From assembly GCA_964531675.1 (NCBI GenBank), contig CAZHFW010000023.1, forward strand, positions 3,647-67,646: DNA of 64,000 nt, read 5' to 3'. A program made the translations under genes and the position numbers. A model generated the notes under the pieces. The model worked only from the letters and a program-made list of their open reading frames with translations. It had not been told where the DNA came from and did not search any database. The stretch comes from CAZHFW01 sp964531675 (GTDB lineage Bacteria > Planctomycetota > Phycisphaerae > Phycisphaerales > UBA1924). Below are positions 1 through 7,624 of the stretch, piece after piece (positions within the stretch are counted from its first letter, which is position 1; every line of letters begins with the position of its first letter).

Positions 1-203
1 GCGCAGAGCGTGCGCGATGGTCGTGTATCGGACCCTGGGGAGGGCTTTCTTGAAAGCCGGTCGGGAACGGGGAACGGGGGGAGCAAGCGGCGCGCCGGTG
101 GGGTGGGGATGGGCGGCGGCGAGGGGTGGCCAGGGATCGGGAATCGGCAGATTGGAGCGGTGGAGGCGATCCCCGGGGGCGGGATCGGCGTCTAAGGTGA
201 GGT
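1..203. other. Left-edge spacer, no gene seen
   Basis: I see no convincing gene before the dsbD-like start; the open frames here are low-complexity and G-rich. A perfect hairpin, GGCTTTC-TT-GAAAGCC, lies at 43-58 but has no T-run. A TAAGGT box at 193-198 ends 5 nt before the ATG at 204 and could be a -10 element of a nearly leaderless transcript. Confidence 0.5.
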
Positions 204-2114
204 ATGCGTCAGGCATTGATCGTTCTCACGGCTCTTCTGGCGACTGCGTTTGGCTTCGGGCCTCCCAAGGCGGGGGGCACGGCGGCTGCGCCGGCGGCGG
301 ATGCGGATGCCCCCAAGGTGACGGTGCGGGCGGTGGCCTCGCATCCGAGCCCGGCGGCGGGCGGGCAGATCGCGGTCGCGGTGGTGTTCGACCATGTGGC
401 GGGGTGGCACATCCATCCCAACAAGCCCGTGGTGCCCAAGGAGTGGGGCACGGACTTCCAGCCCTGGGCGACGCAGATCAAGGTGGATGCGGGCGCTGGG
501 CTGAAGGTCGGCGCGGTGATGTGGCCCAAGACGCACGAGGTGATGGTGGACCTGGTGGGGTCGGGCAAGCCGGCGCCCTATCAGGTGTATGAAGGAACGG
601 CGATCGCGTACGTCCCGATTCAGATCGCGACGGATGCGAAGCCTGGCGTCGTGGAGGTCGCGATCACGGCGGACTTCCAGGCGTGCGACGATCATGTGTG
701 TCTGTTGCCCGAGACGGTCGAGCTCAAGGTGCCTCTGACGATCGGGGGCGCGGGCGGGGTGGATACCAAGAACGCGGCGCTGTTCAAGGACTTTGATCCG
801 TCGGTGTTCGCGGGGAAGGACTTCGGGAACGTCGAGAAGAAGGCCGAGCGCGGCGCGGTGCAGTTCGGCGTGTTCGGCTATTCGTTCAGCGTGGACTCGG
901 CGGGGACGGGCGGGCTGGTGGTGATGATGCTGCTGGCGGGGGTTGGCGGGTTTCTGCTGAACCTGACGCCTTGCGTGCTGCCGGTGATTCCGCTGAAGAT
1001 CATGAGCCTTTCGCATCAGGCCAAGAACCCGGCGCGGACGCTTTTGCTGGGCGTGATCATGTCGGCGGGAACGGTGGCGTTCTGGCTTGGCATCGGGGTG
1101 GCGATTGTGTCGCTCCAGGGGTTCAAGCAGATCAACACGCTGTTCCAGACGCCTTGGTTTTCGCTTGGCGTGGGGGCGTTCATCTTCGTGATGGGGCTGG
1201 GGATGCTCGGGCTGTTCACGGTGCAGCTGCCTCAGGCGGTGTACATGGTGAGCCCGACGCAGAGCACGGCGGGCGGATCGTTCGTGTTCGGGATCATGAC
1301 GGCGGTGCTTTCGACGCCTTGCACGGCGCCGTTCATGGGATCGGCGGCGGCGTGGGCGACGACGCAGCCTCGGGGGATCACGCTGGCGATCTTCGCGTCG
1401 ATCGGCGTGGGGATGGCGTTGCCTTATCTGTTGTTGTCGGCGCGGACGAAGTGGCTTGATCGGGTGCCGCGGTCGGGGCCTTCGAGCGAGCTGGTGAAGC
1501 AGTCGATCGGGATCTTCATGTTCGCGGTGGCGGCGTTCTTCGCGGGGACGGGTCTGGATCCGTTGACGCGTGAGGCGGTGGATCCGCCGATGCGCTGGCA
1601 CTGGTGGTTGGTGGCGGCGTGCGTGGTGGGCGCGGTGGGGTTCACGCTTTTCAAGGGGAAGAAGATCAAGCTCCGGACCGGGACGCTGGCGGTGCTGGGC
1701 GTGCTGGGGCTCTTGCTCTCGGCGGGCGCGGTCGCGTTCGCGGTGGAGCAGAACAAGAAGGGGCCGATCAACTGGGTGGCGTACACGCCCGCGCGGTATG
1801 AGGAGAGCGTGAAGGCGGGGAAGGTGATCGTGATCGACTTCACGGCGGAGTGGTGCCTGAACTGCAAGGCGCTGGAAGCCAGTGTGCTGCACCGGCCCGA
1901 GATCGCGGAGCTTTTGAATCAGCCCGGCGTGGCGGCACTGAAGGTGGACCTGACGGGGAAGAACCCGGACGGGCAGGCCAAGCTCAAGAGTCTGGACTGG
2001 GTCGGGATTCCGCTTCTGGCGATCTCGGGGCCCGGGGTGGGCGAGCCCTTGAAGTTTGACACGTACACGGTGGACACGGTGCGGGGTGCGATTGCGAAGG
2101 CGAAGGGGAAGTAA
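204..2114 (+). CDS. DsbD-like thiol:disulfide interchange protein (cytochrome c biogenesis transmembrane type)
   Basis: A three-part inner-membrane reductant conduit of 636 aa. An N-terminal signal peptide leads into a periplasmic DsbD-alpha-like domain with the cysteine pair in FQACDDHVCLLP. A CcdA/DsbD membrane core follows, with the conserved cysteines in LTPCVLPVIP and STPCTAPFMG. After the last membrane span comes a C-terminal thioredoxin-like domain with the redox motif WCLNCK. All six cysteines expected of DsbD are visible, so it should pass electrons from cytoplasmic thioredoxin to periplasmic partners such as c-type cytochrome maturation or disulfide isomerases. It appears monocistronic. 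The last codons (AKAKGK-stop) are the start of a tandem repeat that continues downstream. It could equally be named ScsB-like; the partner is unknown. Confidence 0.9.
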   Translation: MRQALIVLTALLATAFGFGPPKAGGTAAAPAADADAPKVTVRAVASHPSPAAGGQIAVAVVFDHVAGWHIHPNKPVVPKEWGTDFQPWATQIKVDAGAGLKVGAVMWPKTHEVMVDLVGSGKPAPYQVYEGTAIAYVPIQIATDAKPGVVEVAITADFQACDDHVCLLPETVELKVPLTIGGAGGVDTKNAALFKDFDPSVFAGKDFGNVEKKAERGAVQFGVFGYSFSVDSAGTGGLVVMMLLAGVGGFLLNLTPCVLPVIPLKIMSLSHQAKNPARTLLLGVIMSAGTVAFWLGIGVAIVSLQGFKQINTLFQTPWFSLGVGAFIFVMGLGMLGLFTVQLPQAVYMVSPTQSTAGGSFVFGIMTAVLSTPCTAPFMGSAAAWATTQPRGITLAIFASIGVGMALPYLLLSARTKWLDRVPRSGPSSELVKQSIGIFMFAVAAFFAGTGLDPLTREAVDPPMRWHWWLVAACVVGAVGFTLFKGKKIKLRTGTLAVLGVLGLLLSAGAVAFAVEQNKKGPINWVAYTPARYEESVKAGKVIVIDFTAEWCLNCKALEASVLHRPEIAELLNQPGVAALKVDLTGKNPDGQAKLKSLDWVGIPLLAISGPGVGEPLKFDTYTVDTVRGAIAKAKGK

Positions 2115-2412
2115 GGCGGAGCGGGGGAGTTGAGGGCGGAGCACTACCCGCGGAGAGATTTTGAAGAAGAGGGAGGTGGTGAGGCGCGGGTGGTGGCACC
2201 CGGCGAAGGGGAAGTAGGCGGAGCGGGGGAGTTGAGGGCGGAGCACCACCCGCGGAGAGGATGTGAAGAAATGGGAGGGGGGGAGGCGCGGGTGGTGGCA
2301 CCCGGCGCAAGGGGAAGTCAGGCGGAGCGGGTGAGGTGTGGGGGCGGAGCACCACCCGCGGGGAAGGATGTGAAGAGATAGGAGGGGGGGAGGCGCGGGT
2401 GGTGGCACCTGG
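2100..2412. repeat. Tandem repeat, three copies of about 103 bp, each with an internal inverted repeat
   Basis: Three head-to-tail units start near 2100, 2203 and 2307. Each begins with a version of GCGAAGGGGAAGT, then GGCGGAGCGGG, GCGGAGCAC(C/T)ACCCGCG, a purine-rich spacer, and GCGCGGGTGGTGGCACC. Within a unit, CACCACCCGCG and CGCGGGTGGTG can pair (for example 2244-2254 with 2287-2297). The first unit includes the final codons and stop of the dsbD-like gene, so duplication probably started at that gene end. The rest of the gene-free stretch 2115-2442 holds nothing else I can identify. Confidence 0.85.
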
Positions 2413-2442
2413 GGCGGTGGTGCGCGTCTGCAGATTGGGGCG

Positions 2443-3504
2443 ATGATGGAGGCTGGCATGAAGATGCGCGTTTTGGGATTGGCGACGGGTGTGGTCATTG
2501 GTTTGGGTGCTGGGACCGCGGCGGCGGGGCAGCAGTCGAGTGCTTCGACTTCACCGTTGCCGCGGGCGGTGGAGCAGGATCCGGTGGGGCGTGAGGCGGT
2601 GCGGCGCGACGCGGATTCGGCGCGGGTTTTGAGTGAGGGGCCGCTCTCGCGGGGCTTTCTGGATGGTGTGGCGGCGCTGCCTGAGGTTGAGGGGCGCGTG
2701 TTCTTCGTGGATCCGGCGACGCGGAAGTGGATGACGGAAGAGCAGGCCAAAAAGCTCAGGGAAGAGGAGCGGAAGAAGCTCAAGTCGCGGGTGTGCGATG
2801 AGAGTTTCTACTACATGACGAGGTACGGCACGCCGGCGGCGTACGTGCGGGCGTTTGATGTGCTGTCGAAGTTCGCGCCGGAGTGGACGTCGTGGAAAGA
2901 CAAACGCGTCGTGGACTTCGGGTACGGCACGATCGGGCATCTGCGGATGCTGGCGGCGGCGGGGGCGACGTGCGTGGGTGTGGATGTGGATGGACTGCTG
3001 CCGTTGCTTTACGCGGGGGTTGAGGGGGAGACGGGCGGGGCGGTGCGGGTGGTGGATGGTCAGTGGCCCGCGGACGAGAAGGTCGCGGCGGCGGTGGGCG
3101 AGGGGTTTGATCTGTTCATCAGCAAGAACACGCTCAAGAACGGGTACGTGAACCCGGAGCGCGAGGTGGATCCGCGGATGCTCGTGCATCTGGGCGTGAG
3201 CAATGAGCGGTATGTGCAGGAGCTGACGCGAGTGGTGAAGCCCGGCGGGTATGTGCTGATTTACAACATCTGTCCGGCGATGGCGCCGGCGGACAAGCCC
3301 TATGTGCCGTGGGCGGATGGGCGGTGTCCGTTCCCGAAGGAGATGTGGGAGAAGAACGGGTTTGAGGTCTTGGCGATGGATGTGAAGGACGATGACGCGG
3401 CGCGGGAGATGGGGCGGCGGTTTGGATGGGACAAGGGCGGGGAGAAGCTCGAGGAGAGCATCTTTGCCTGGTATTCGGTGATGAAGAGGAAGGGTGGGAA
3501 GTAG
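2443..3504 (+). CDS. Exported protein with a class I SAM-methyltransferase-like domain
   Basis: A 353-aa protein with an apparent signal peptide (hydrophobic segment VLGLATGVVIGLGAGTAAAG near residues 10-29), then a charged linker and a Rossmann-type methyltransferase region from about residue 150. Motif I reads VVDFGYGTIGHLRMLAAAGA, followed by the acidic GVDVDG, and a later strand reads VVKPGGYVLIYN. This resembles class I SAM-dependent methyltransferases, but export outside the cytoplasm, where SAM is scarce, would be unusual. ATG codons at 2446 and 2458 are alternative starts and keep the leader. A real start further downstream would make it cytoplasmic. The substrate is unknown. Confidence 0.7.
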   Translation: MMEAGMKMRVLGLATGVVIGLGAGTAAAGQQSSASTSPLPRAVEQDPVGREAVRRDADSARVLSEGPLSRGFLDGVAALPEVEGRVFFVDPATRKWMTEEQAKKLREEERKKLKSRVCDESFYYMTRYGTPAAYVRAFDVLSKFAPEWTSWKDKRVVDFGYGTIGHLRMLAAAGATCVGVDVDGLLPLLYAGVEGETGGAVRVVDGQWPADEKVAAAVGEGFDLFISKNTLKNGYVNPEREVDPRMLVHLGVSNERYVQELTRVVKPGGYVLIYNICPAMAPADKPYVPWADGRCPFPKEMWEKNGFEVLAMDVKDDDAAREMGRRFGWDKGGEKLEESIFAWYSVMKRKGGK

Positions 3505-3522
3505 GGGAGGGGAAGAGAAGGG

Positions 3523-3680
3523 TGGGTAGACACGGGTTGCAAACCCGTGCCACGAGGGTGGGGAGCATCACCATCAATGCGGACATTGATGGTGATGGCA
3601 CCGGGAGTGGACCCGGATTGGCTTTCGGGGGTGGTGAAGAAGTAGGGTGGGTAGACACGGGTTACAAACCCGTGCCACTA
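3523..3680. repeat. Composite palindromic repeat block A (R1-R2-R1)
   Basis: This lies between two convergent genes. R1 (3531-3549, CACGGGTTGCAAACCCGTG, followed by CCAC) is a hairpin with 8-bp arms. R2 (3566-3597) is a perfect 14-bp-arm hairpin: CATCACCATCAATG, loop CGGA, CATTGATGGTGATG, followed by GCACC. A second R1 copy, with TTACAAA in the centre, is at 3656-3674 and is again followed by CCAC. The R1-R2-GGCACCGGGAGTGGACCCGGA order recurs at 6630-6740. The hairpins may act as bidirectional transcription ends. Confidence 0.85.
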
Positions 3681-4532
3681 GGTGGGGGAGGAGGGGGCGA
3701 GGACGCGCAGGGCTTGGGTGCGGAGGGTGATGGAGAGGTTTGAGGCGTCGAAGGGGAGGGATTCGCCGTCGGCTTGCACGGGGGCGCCGGGGGCGTGGAT
3801 GCGGATGTGCTTGGCGGTGGTGGCGATCGCGACGCCGGTGCGGAGGTGCAGGCGCAGGCGTGAGAGCAGCAGTGCGGCGCTGAGGCGGAGCGTTGTCGAG
3901 GCCGGGAAGAAGATGAGGTTCAAGAGGGCGTCATCGGGTCGGGCGTGGGGCGCGGGGTCGATGCGCAGGGCGTATTGGCGCGCGTTGGCGATGACGAGCA
4001 TGCCGCGCTGATCGGTGATGAAGGGGACGTCGTCGGCGAGGACGGTGATCGGCTTCAATGCTGGGGCGAGTGCTTCGGCGACGATGTGCGGGATGTAGGA
4101 GGCGTGCGAGATCGGGCCTTGCCTGTTCATGTCGAGGCGGCGGATCACGTCGGCGTCAGGGCCGATGGAGAGCATGATCGCGAAGGGACGCTGGTTCACG
4201 TCGGCGACGTCGATCATGCGCGGCGGGCTCGCGAGTGCGCGGTCCAGGGCTGCGGGGGATGCGGACATGCGGAACTCGCGGGCGAAGAGATTCTCCGTGC
4301 CGGTGGGCGCGTGGTAGAGCGGGATGCCGGTCGCCAGGAGCGTGGGGAGGGCGTGGTGGATGGAGCCATCACCTCCGACGATGACCAATGCGCTGGGCTT
4401 GGGATCGGTGGGGAGCTCGCCGAGTGATTGGATGATGCGCGTGGGCCTGGGCGCGAGGGCCTGGGCGAGCGATTGTGCTTTGGCGAGTGCTTTGCCTGAG
4501 CCGCTCCTGGGGTTGGCGAGGAGGGTGAGCAT
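3678..4532 (-). CDS. Diacylglycerol kinase family lipid kinase
   Basis: A 284-aa protein of the DAGK catalytic-domain/YegS-like family, which phosphorylates diacylglycerol, sphingoid or related lipids with ATP. The chosen start gives MLTLLANPRSGSGK, where the NPRSGSGK nucleotide-binding loop normally sits at the very N-terminus. The glycine-rich VIVGGDGS motif follows at about residues 50-57, then APTGTENLFAREF, typical of the family's GTxND region (here GTEN). The C-terminal half has the usual beta-sandwich pattern ending with VQADGESLPF. It is convergent with the methyltransferase-like gene and the two are separated by hairpin repeats. The lipid substrate cannot be told from sequence. Confidence 0.85.
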   Translation of the reverse strand: MLTLLANPRSGSGKALAKAQSLAQALAPRPTRIIQSLGELPTDPKPSALVIVGGDGSIHHALPTLLATGIPLYHAPTGTENLFAREFRMSASPAALDRALASPPRMIDVADVNQRPFAIMLSIGPDADVIRRLDMNRQGPISHASYIPHIVAEALAPALKPITVLADDVPFITDQRGMLVIANARQYALRIDPAPHARPDDALLNLIFFPASTTLRLSAALLLSRLRLHLRTGVAIATTAKHIRIHAPGAPVQADGESLPFDASNLSITLRTQALRVLAPSSPT

Positions 4533-4619
4533 GGGCGGAAGCGAGGGAGCGGGTGAGGGGAAGGCACGGAGGGACGGAGGCACGAAGGCACGGAGGGGGC
4601 GAAGGTGGGCTTTGGGGTG

Positions 4620-5294
4620 TTACCAGGGGAGGGGGTTGCCGTCGTGGTTGAGGAAGTGGCCGTTGTTGTTGGGGGTGAGGTTGGCGATGGTGTTGAGGAT
4701 GGAGGTGGCGCTTTGCTCGGGGGTGAGCGGGGCGTTGGGGCCTCCCATGTCGGTCTTGACCCAGCCCGGGTGGATGGCGACGCAGATGAAGTGCTCGCTG
4801 GCGAGTTCGTTGGCGAGGGAGCGGTTCATCTGGTTGAGGGCGGCCTTGCTGCCTCGGTAGGCGTAGCTCGAGCCGCCGGTGTTGTTGGTGATGCTGCCGA
4901 GTTGTGAGGTGATGTGGACGACGGTGCGGCGGGCGCCGTTGCGGAGCAGGGGGAGCAGGGCGCGGGTGACGAGGATGGGGCCGATGGCGTTGACGGCGAA
5001 GGTGCGGGCGAGGTCGGCGGGTTCGCAGGCGGCGAGCGTCTTGGAGTTGGAGGAGACTCCTGCGTTGTTGATGAGGATGTCGATCGGGACGCGGCCGATG
5101 CGGGCGGGGAGGAGGTCGATCGACTCGGGGTCGGTGACGTCGAGGGGCACGACCTTGTCGACGACGGTCGCGAGCGGGCCGGCGTTTTCGGGGGAACGAA
5201 CGGCGGCGATGACGCGATCGCCTTTGTCTTTGAGCTGGCAGGCCAGCTCGAGGCCGATGCCGCGGTTTGCCCCGGTGATCAGGATGGTGCGCAT
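4620..5294 (-). CDS. SDR family oxidoreductase
   Basis: A 224-aa classical short-chain dehydrogenase/reductase. The NAD(P)-binding TGANRGIGLE motif is at residues 6-15, NNAG is mid-protein, and the catalytic YxxxK appears as YRGSK after a Ser-rich strand (HITSQLGS). The family reduces carbonyl substrates such as small aldehydes or sugars; nothing local reveals the substrate. It is closest in feel to C-factor/CsgA-like SDRs, which carry a Tyr-Arg-Gly-Ser-Lys active site (inference). The ATG at 5294 fits the Rossmann start exactly and is preceded by a TACCCT box six bases upstream with no Shine-Dalgarno, suggesting a leaderless mRNA. Confidence 0.85.
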   Translation of the reverse strand: MRTILITGANRGIGLELACQLKDKGDRVIAAVRSPENAGPLATVVDKVVPLDVTDPESIDLLPARIGRVPIDILINNAGVSSNSKTLAACEPADLARTFAVNAIGPILVTRALLPLLRNGARRTVVHITSQLGSITNNTGGSSYAYRGSKAALNQMNRSLANELASEHFICVAIHPGWVKTDMGGPNAPLTPEQSATSILNTIANLTPNNNGHFLNHDGNPLPW

Positions 5295-5300
5295 GGGGGC

Positions 5301-5306
5301 AGGGTA
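5301..5306 (-). promoter_or_regulatory. Candidate -10 box of a leaderless SDR transcript
   Basis: On the minus strand TACCCT is followed by six bases (GCCCCC) and then the ATG at 5294. There is no ribosome-binding sequence. The spacing places the transcription start at or next to the ATG. Confidence 0.4.
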
Positions 5307-5327
5307 ACGGGGGGACGGGGGAGAGGG

Positions 5328-5385
5328 GCAAATGGCCAAATCGCGAAATGGCGAAATGGCGAAATGGCGAAATGTGGGGATGGTG
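5328..5385. repeat. Octanucleotide tandem repeat GCGAAATG x4
   Basis: Four exact copies of GCGAAATG run from 5343 to 5374, preceded by the related CAAATGGCCAAATC. The motif is one of several AAATGGC/AAATTGCC patches in this window (also near 6.5, 15.5 and 36.1 kb). It lies between the divergent SDR and ctaB genes. Confidence 0.8.
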
Positions 5386-5430
5386 AAATCGTGTGCTGGT
5401 TTGGCGGCGAAGTGGGGTGTGGGTGGGCGC

Positions 5431-5436
5431 TATGAT
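5431..5436 (+). promoter_or_regulatory. Candidate -10 element (TATGAT) for ctaB
   Basis: TATGAT stands out in GC-rich spacer 32 bases before the chosen ctaB ATG. I see no good -35 at the usual distance. Confidence 0.3.
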
Positions 5437-5468
5437 GGGGTCCTTGTTTGGGGGATGTGCGAGGGCGA

Positions 5469-6476
5469 ATGACGCAGGTGACGGGAACCGCGGCGGGAGT
5501 GCGGCCTTCGATCCGAGAGGATTCGGGGTCGGTGTCGCTCGGGCGGAGCCTGCTGGAGACGACCAAGCCCGGGATCACCAAGCTTGTGACGATCACGGCG
5601 CTGGTGGGATTCGGGATGGGGGTCTTGTGGCGTCGTGCGGAGCTTGGCGCGGCGGCGGAGTCCTGGGGCGCTTCGGCGCTGGGGCTGGTGTTGCCGACGC
5701 TGGGCGTGGCGCTGGGGACCGCGATGAGCGCGGGCGGGGCCAACGCGTTGAATCAGCTGGTGGAGCGGCATCGCGATGCGCGGATGTCGCGGACGCTGGT
5801 GCGGCCTTTGCCTGAGGGTCGGTGCACGCCGCGGCAGGTGCTGACGCTGGGTGTGGCGTTGTGCGTGATCGGCGTGGCGCTGTTGTGGGCGGTGGTGGGT
5901 GTGGCGCCGGCGCTGGTGTCGCTGGCGTGCGTGGTGTCGTATCTGATCGTGTACACGCCTTTGAAGCCTGTGACGCCTTGGTCAACGCTGACGGGGACGA
6001 TTCCGGGAGCGTTGCCGCCGTTGATCGGATGGGCGGCGGCGCAGCCTGGCGGCGGGCTGGGCGGTCTGGAGCAGCTCGGGGGCTGGTCGCTGGTGGGGCT
6101 GATGGTGGCGTGGCAGATGCCGCATTCGCTGGCGCTGGCGTGGATGTATCGGGACGATTACAAGCTTGGCGGGTATCGATTGCTGCCGGTGGTGGATGTC
6201 ACGGGGAAGCGGACGAGCCTGCACATTGCGGCGTGGACGGTGGCGCTGATTCCGGCGACTTTGTTGCCTTGGATCGCGATGCGGGGCGTGGTGGGGCCGG
6301 TGTATCCGGTGGTGGCGACGCTGACGACGTTGTATTTCGCGTGGATGGCGCTGCGGCTGGTGAAGCAGCGTGATCGTGCGAGCGCGCGGCGGGTGTTCCT
6401 GGCTTCGATCCTGCACTTGCCTGTGATACTGGCGGTGCTGGTTGGGGAGTCGGTGATTCGCCTGATGGTGCGGTGA
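5469..6476 (+). CDS. ctaB: Protoheme IX farnesyltransferase (heme O synthase)
   Basis: An integral-membrane UbiA-family prenyltransferase of 335 aa that adds a farnesyl chain to protoheme to make heme O for cytochrome oxidases. The first aspartate-rich motif is the NQxxER variant: NALNQLVERHRDARM, followed by SRTLVRPLPEG. The second region, MPHSLALAWMYRDDYKLGGYRLLP, is diagnostic for CtaB/CyoE. About eight to nine hydrophobic spans are visible. ATG 5469 is preferred over an upstream TTG at 5448. No cytochrome oxidase genes are adjacent, so heme supply is encoded apart from its user here. Confidence 0.93.
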   Translation: MTQVTGTAAGVRPSIREDSGSVSLGRSLLETTKPGITKLVTITALVGFGMGVLWRRAELGAAAESWGASALGLVLPTLGVALGTAMSAGGANALNQLVERHRDARMSRTLVRPLPEGRCTPRQVLTLGVALCVIGVALLWAVVGVAPALVSLACVVSYLIVYTPLKPVTPWSTLTGTIPGALPPLIGWAAAQPGGGLGGLEQLGGWSLVGLMVAWQMPHSLALAWMYRDDYKLGGYRLLPVVDVTGKRTSLHIAAWTVALIPATLLPWIAMRGVVGPVYPVVATLTTLYFAWMALRLVKQRDRASARRVFLASILHLPVILAVLVGESVIRLMVR

Positions 6477-6494
6477 GGGAGGAGCCGGAAAGCT

Positions 6495-6528
6495 CCAAAT
6501 TTTCAAATTGCCAAATTCTCAAATTGCC
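6495..6528. repeat. AT-rich CAAATT/GCC repeat, copy 1
   Basis: The stretch begins CCAAATTTTCAAATTGCC and continues with AAATTCTCAAATTGCC. Its first 23 bases recur exactly at 15463-15485. The base composition is sharply AT-rich against the background. Confidence 0.8.
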
Positions 6529-6629
6529 GGAGCGCGGCGGAGCGGAGAGGGTCTGCGCTTCGGGGGCTCGGACCATCGCGGACTCGGGTCCGGCTTGGGG
6601 GGAGGAAGAGGGGAGAGAGAAGAGGAGAG

Positions 6630-6740
6630 GTAGACACGGGTTACAAACCCGTGCCACGAGGGTGGGGAGGCATGAGGGTGGGGAGCATCACCATCACTGC
6701 GGACATTGATGGTGATGGCACCGGGAGTGGACCCGGACCT
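6630..6740. repeat. Composite palindromic repeat block B (R1-R2)
   Basis: R1 at 6635-6653 (CACGGGTTACAAACCCGTG, then CCACGAGGGTGGGGA) is followed by R2 at 6686-6717, which has one mismatch in the 14-bp arms relative to block A. Then comes GGCACCGGGAGTGGACCCGGA. The order and flanks match 3523-3620, with a short extra GGCATGAGGGTGGGGA duplication between the hairpins. It sits between convergent genes. Confidence 0.85.
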
Positions 6741-6787
6741 TCGCGGACTCGGGTCCGGCTTCAGGTGCGGTGGGGGCTGCGGTGAGG

Positions 6788-7567
6788 TTAGGGGATTTTG
6801 AAGAAGCGGGATGAGTTCTGGTTGAGCTGCTGGTGGAAGGTGGGCCAGTCGGTTTTGCGGAGGTCGGCGAGGAACCTGGCGGTGAGGCTGGTCATCCAGG
6901 GCTCGCAGGGGCGGGCGCCGCGGTTGGGTTCCGGGGAGAGGAAGGGCGCGTCGGTCTCGACGAGGATGCGGTCGCTCGGGACGAGTCTGGCGGCTTCCTG
7001 AACGTCTTTGGCGTTGCGGTAGGTGACGACGCCGGTGAACGAGACCATGGCGCCGAAGTCGAGGCACTTGCGCACGTCGGCGGGGGTGCCTGTGAAGCAG
7101 TGGAAGACGAAGCGCTCGCCCGGGATTTTGGTGGCGCGGAGGACCGGGAGCAGATCGTCGAAGGCTTCGCGGCAGTGGAGGACGATGGGCTTGGTGATGC
7201 CTTCGTTCTGGCAGGCGAGGATGAGGGCCAGGTGATCGGCCAGGACCGCGTGCTGGAGATCGCGGGGCGGATCGGGGTAGTGGTTGTCGAGGCCGAGTTC
7301 ACCCCAGGCGACGCACTTGGGATCGCGGATGATGGGGCGGAGGAGGTTCCAGTCGTGGGGGCCTTGATCGGCGTAGCCCGGGTGGACGCCGGTAGAGCAC
7401 CAGACGTTGTCGAACCGGCGGGCGGTGGCCAGGACGTTGGGCGCGTCCTGGGTGGTGGTGCAGATGGTGATCAGTCCGTGGACGTCGTGCTCGGCGGCGC
7501 GGCGGACGACGTCGGGAAGTCGGCCTTCAAAATCGGGGAACGTGAGATGGCAATGGGTGTCGATCAC
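6788..7567 (-). CDS. TatD family metal-dependent hydrolase/deoxyribonuclease
   Basis: A 259-aa TIM-barrel hydrolase of the TatD family. The N-terminal metal motif is VIDTHCHLTFPDF, followed by STGVHPGYAD, the glutamate strand WGELGLDNHY, LHCREAFDD, FHCFTG and the C-terminal metal aspartate in LVETDAPFLSPEP. All family hallmarks are in order, so DNase/exonuclease activity is likely although the physiological role varies. The start must be the GTG at 7567, since the metal motif begins with it. A TACGCT box lies six bases upstream and there is no Shine-Dalgarno, again suggesting a leaderless mRNA. It is divergent from the transglutaminase gene. Confidence 0.9.
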   Translation of the reverse strand: MIDTHCHLTFPDFEGRLPDVVRRAAEHDVHGLITICTTTQDAPNVLATARRFDNVWCSTGVHPGYADQGPHDWNLLRPIIRDPKCVAWGELGLDNHYPDPPRDLQHAVLADHLALILACQNEGITKPIVLHCREAFDDLLPVLRATKIPGERFVFHCFTGTPADVRKCLDFGAMVSFTGVVTYRNAKDVQEAARLVPSDRILVETDAPFLSPEPNRGARPCEPWMTSLTARFLADLRKTDWPTFHQQLNQNSSRFFKIP

Positions 7568-7573
7568 GTCTGG

Positions 7574-7579
7574 AGCGTA
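7574..7579 (-). promoter_or_regulatory. Candidate -10 box of a leaderless tatD-like transcript
   Basis: TACGCT on the minus strand is followed by CCAGAC and the GTG start at 7567, a six-base spacer with no ribosome-binding site. Confidence 0.4.
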
Positions 7580-7615
7580 TGAGGGCGGAAGCAAAAGCGG
7601 ATCCGGGCTGCGAGG

Positions 7616-7621
7616 TACACT
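7616..7621 (+). promoter_or_regulatory. Candidate -10 box of a leaderless transglutaminase transcript
   Basis: TACACT precedes TTCATG and then ATG at 7628. If transcription starts about seven bases after the box, the second of two adjacent ATG codons would be the 5' end of the message. Confidence 0.4.
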
Positions 7622-7624
7622 TTC

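Larger units (their letters stand above)
6477..6787. other. Gene-free spacer between ctaB and tatD-like gene
   Basis: This 311-base convergent spacer carries only repeats: an AT-rich CAAATT/GCC patch (6495-6528), a GGACTCGGGTCCGG-containing stretch (about 6575-6600, echoed at 6741-6765) and composite hairpin block B. I see no gene. Confidence 0.7.

Noticed and set aside
2100..2412. CRISPR array
   Set aside because: The three units are contiguous, with no unique spacers between short repeats, and no cas gene is nearby.
192..2783. A long frame antisense to the dsbD-like gene
   Set aside because: It is Arg/His/Pro-rich and crosses the tandem repeat; no start or domain supports it.
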